In this document: positions 63,084 through 64,000 of the stretch, one piece after another
How the letters are laid out: each line of letters opens with the position of its first letter
Numbering within the stretch: position 1 is the stretch's first letter
From: an uncultured Rhodospirillaceae bacterium
GTDB taxonomy: Bacteria > Pseudomonadota > Alphaproteobacteria > Rhodospirillales > Magnetospirillaceae
Direction: 5' to 3'
DNA: 64,000 bases
Assembly (NCBI GenBank): GCA_903901915.1
Contig: CAIUSV010000066.1
Span: forward strand, 97,720-161,719
The notes under the pieces: model-generated
Database searches by the model: none
Told to the model about the DNA's origin: nothing
Seen by the model: only the letters and a program-made list of their open reading frames with translations
Position numbers and translations under genes: made by a program

Positions 63084-63863
63084 ATGACCCACCAGAGCAC
63101 GGTCGTCCAGGACCTTATCCCGGCTTCGGCCGACGGCATCGAAGTTCGTCTGGCCGCCAGCCGGAACGAGGTACGCGCAGCCCAGCGCATCCGCTACCGG
63201 GTGTTCTACGAGGAGATGGGGGCCAAACCCAGCGCGGCGATGCAGGCGCTGGAGCTGGATTTCGACGACTACGACGAGGTGTGCGACCACCTGCTGGTGT
63301 TGGCCGAGGGTGAAGTCGTCGGTACCTACCGCATGATCCGCCGCCACGCCGCCGCCGCGATCGGCGGCTTCTACTCGGCCGGCGAGTTCGACATCTCGCC
63401 GTTCCTGGCGGTACCCGGCGAAATCCTCGAATTGGGGCGCTCGTGCGTGGACGCCCGCTGGCGCCATCGCGGCACCCTGCAGATGCTGTGGCAGGGTCTG
63501 GCCGCCTACATGGTGGAACACGGCATCCGCCTGCTGTTCGGCTGCGGCAGCCTGCCCGGAACCGATCCCGAAACCCTGGCGCCGCAATTGGCCTATCTGC
63601 GCGACAATCATCTGGCCCCGGCCGCCTTGCGCGGTCGCGCCCTCGACGGCCGGGACTCGGTGGATTTCGCCACCATCGACGCGACGTGGGACGCCCGCCG
63701 GGTGCTGGCCACGCTGCCACCGCTGCTCAAGGGCTATCTGCGCCTCGGCGGCACCGTCGGCGACGGTGCCGTCATCGACCACCAGTTCAACACCACCGAC
63801 GTGCTGGTGGCTGTCGATACCGCCGCCATCGCCGGGCGCTACGCCAAGCGCTTCAACGCCTAA
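63084..63863 (+). CDS. olsB: Ornithine-acyl-ACP N-acyltransferase OlsB
   Basis: 259 residues, normal for OlsB. The GNAT-like fold shows RLAASRNEVRAAQRIRYRVFYEEMG near the start, LDFDDYDEVCDHLLV, VGTYRMIR and EILELGRSCVDARWRHRG, all OlsB signatures. It transfers a 3-hydroxyacyl chain from ACP to ornithine to make lyso-ornithine lipid, a phosphorus-free membrane lipid. OlsA, the second enzyme, is not adjacent. The gene is read towards fliG and their stop codons overlap. Confidence 0.9.
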   Translation: MTHQSTVVQDLIPASADGIEVRLAASRNEVRAAQRIRYRVFYEEMGAKPSAAMQALELDFDDYDEVCDHLLVLAEGEVVGTYRMIRRHAAAAIGGFYSAGEFDISPFLAVPGEILELGRSCVDARWRHRGTLQMLWQGLAAYMVEHGIRLLFGCGSLPGTDPETLAPQLAYLRDNHLAPAALRGRALDGRDSVDFATIDATWDARRVLATLPPLLKGYLRLGGTVGDGAVIDHQFNTTDVLVAVDTAAIAGRYAKRFNA

Positions 63864-64000
63864 TACACCAGTTCGTCTTCCTCGCGTCCCTCGGAGATGA
63901 CGATCTGGCCCGAGGCGGCCAGTTCCTTGGCCATGACCACGATGGCGGCCTGGGCCTGATCGACGTCGCGCAGGCGCACCGGGCCCTGGGCCTCCATGTC
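63860..64000 (-). CDS. fliG: Flagellar motor switch protein FliG, C-terminal end (partial)
   Basis: The last 46 residues are read on the minus strand from the window edge to TAG at 63860-63862. The sequence GPVRLRDVDQAQAAIVVMAK followed by GQIVISEGREEDELVY matches the conserved FliG C-terminus (GPVRLRDVE, GEIVIS, DELV). FliG forms the torque-bearing rotor ring under the flagellar basal body. The remainder lies outside the window, so a flagellar cluster probably continues there. Its stop codon overlaps that of olsB by 3 bases. Confidence 0.85.
   Translation of the reverse strand, partial: DMEAQGPVRLRDVDQAQAAIVVMAKELAASGQIVISEGREEDELVY

Overview
The window is high-GC DNA with tightly packed genes and many 4-nt ATGA/GTGA gene overlaps. 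It comes from the chromosome of an alphaproteobacterium. The best fit is the Rhodospirillaceae, probably a Magnetospirillum/Paramagnetospirillum-like genus. The grounds are an Irr-type Fur regulator, an anaerobic 4-hydroxybenzoyl-CoA reductase operon, ornithine-lipid synthesis (OlsB), a FliG terminus, many PAS/kinase proteins, and a Che3/Wsp-type chemosensory operon resembling the cyst-control cluster of Rhodospirillum centenum. The species is not claimed. I see no insertion sequence, phage, CRISPR array or rRNA operon; one tRNA (Asp) is present.

Layout. (1) 1-7720, plus strand: a branched-chain-type ABC importer (binding protein, LivH, LivM, LivG, LivF), a feruloyl/coumaroyl-CoA-type ligase and a long acyl-CoA dehydrogenase, in line with uptake and CoA activation of an aromatic acid. 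(2) 7887-14952, plus strand: histone-like HU, then a block made of a periplasmic-sensing PAS kinase, a MEDS-domain protein and a hybrid PAS kinase. (3) 14998-20317, minus strand: a MarR regulator leading hcrC-hcrA-hcrB-xdhC, with a long perfect palindrome upstream of marR. (4) 20333-29760: radical SAM protein, glutathione reductase, MFS transporter, Irr, FetAB with a BASS-family transporter, a secreted small protein, an orphan NodT-type outer membrane factor and an MgtC/SapB protein. (5) 29725-45024: a CheY, a CheX-like protein, a patatin-like protein without its catalytic dyad, a one-module type I polyketide synthase (KS-AT-DH-KR-ACP-TE) and a small Gly/Met-rich protein on the minus strand. 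Divergent from them are a 1955-residue pseudokinase/AAA/GAF/HPt/HATPase protein and a second CheY close to the first. (6) 45046-51233: universal stress protein, a lipoprotein with a SPOR-like C-terminus, CYTH-CHAD protein, a small DUF4169-like gene, tRNA-Asp, and an ammonium transporter behind a sigma-54-like promoter. (7) 51240-61501, minus strand: ParA-like ATPase, CheW, CheR-TPR, CheW, methyl-accepting protein, CheA-REC, CheB and a REC-REC-histidine kinase. (8) 61780-64000: MsrA, a small membrane-anchored protein, OlsB, and the 3' end of fliG.

How the genes work together. Regions 1 and 3 together would import an aromatic acid, make its CoA thioester and reductively dehydroxylate 4-hydroxybenzoyl-CoA to benzoyl-CoA under MarR control. 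Region 7 would be a chemosensory array that controls something other than the flagellar motor, through a dual-receiver kinase. Region 5 is the best candidate for an undescribed system: a polyketide/lipid-like synthase flanked by paralogous CheY proteins, a CheX-like phosphatase and a giant signalling protein, with two degenerate enzymes (patatin and Ser/Thr kinase domains) in the same locus.
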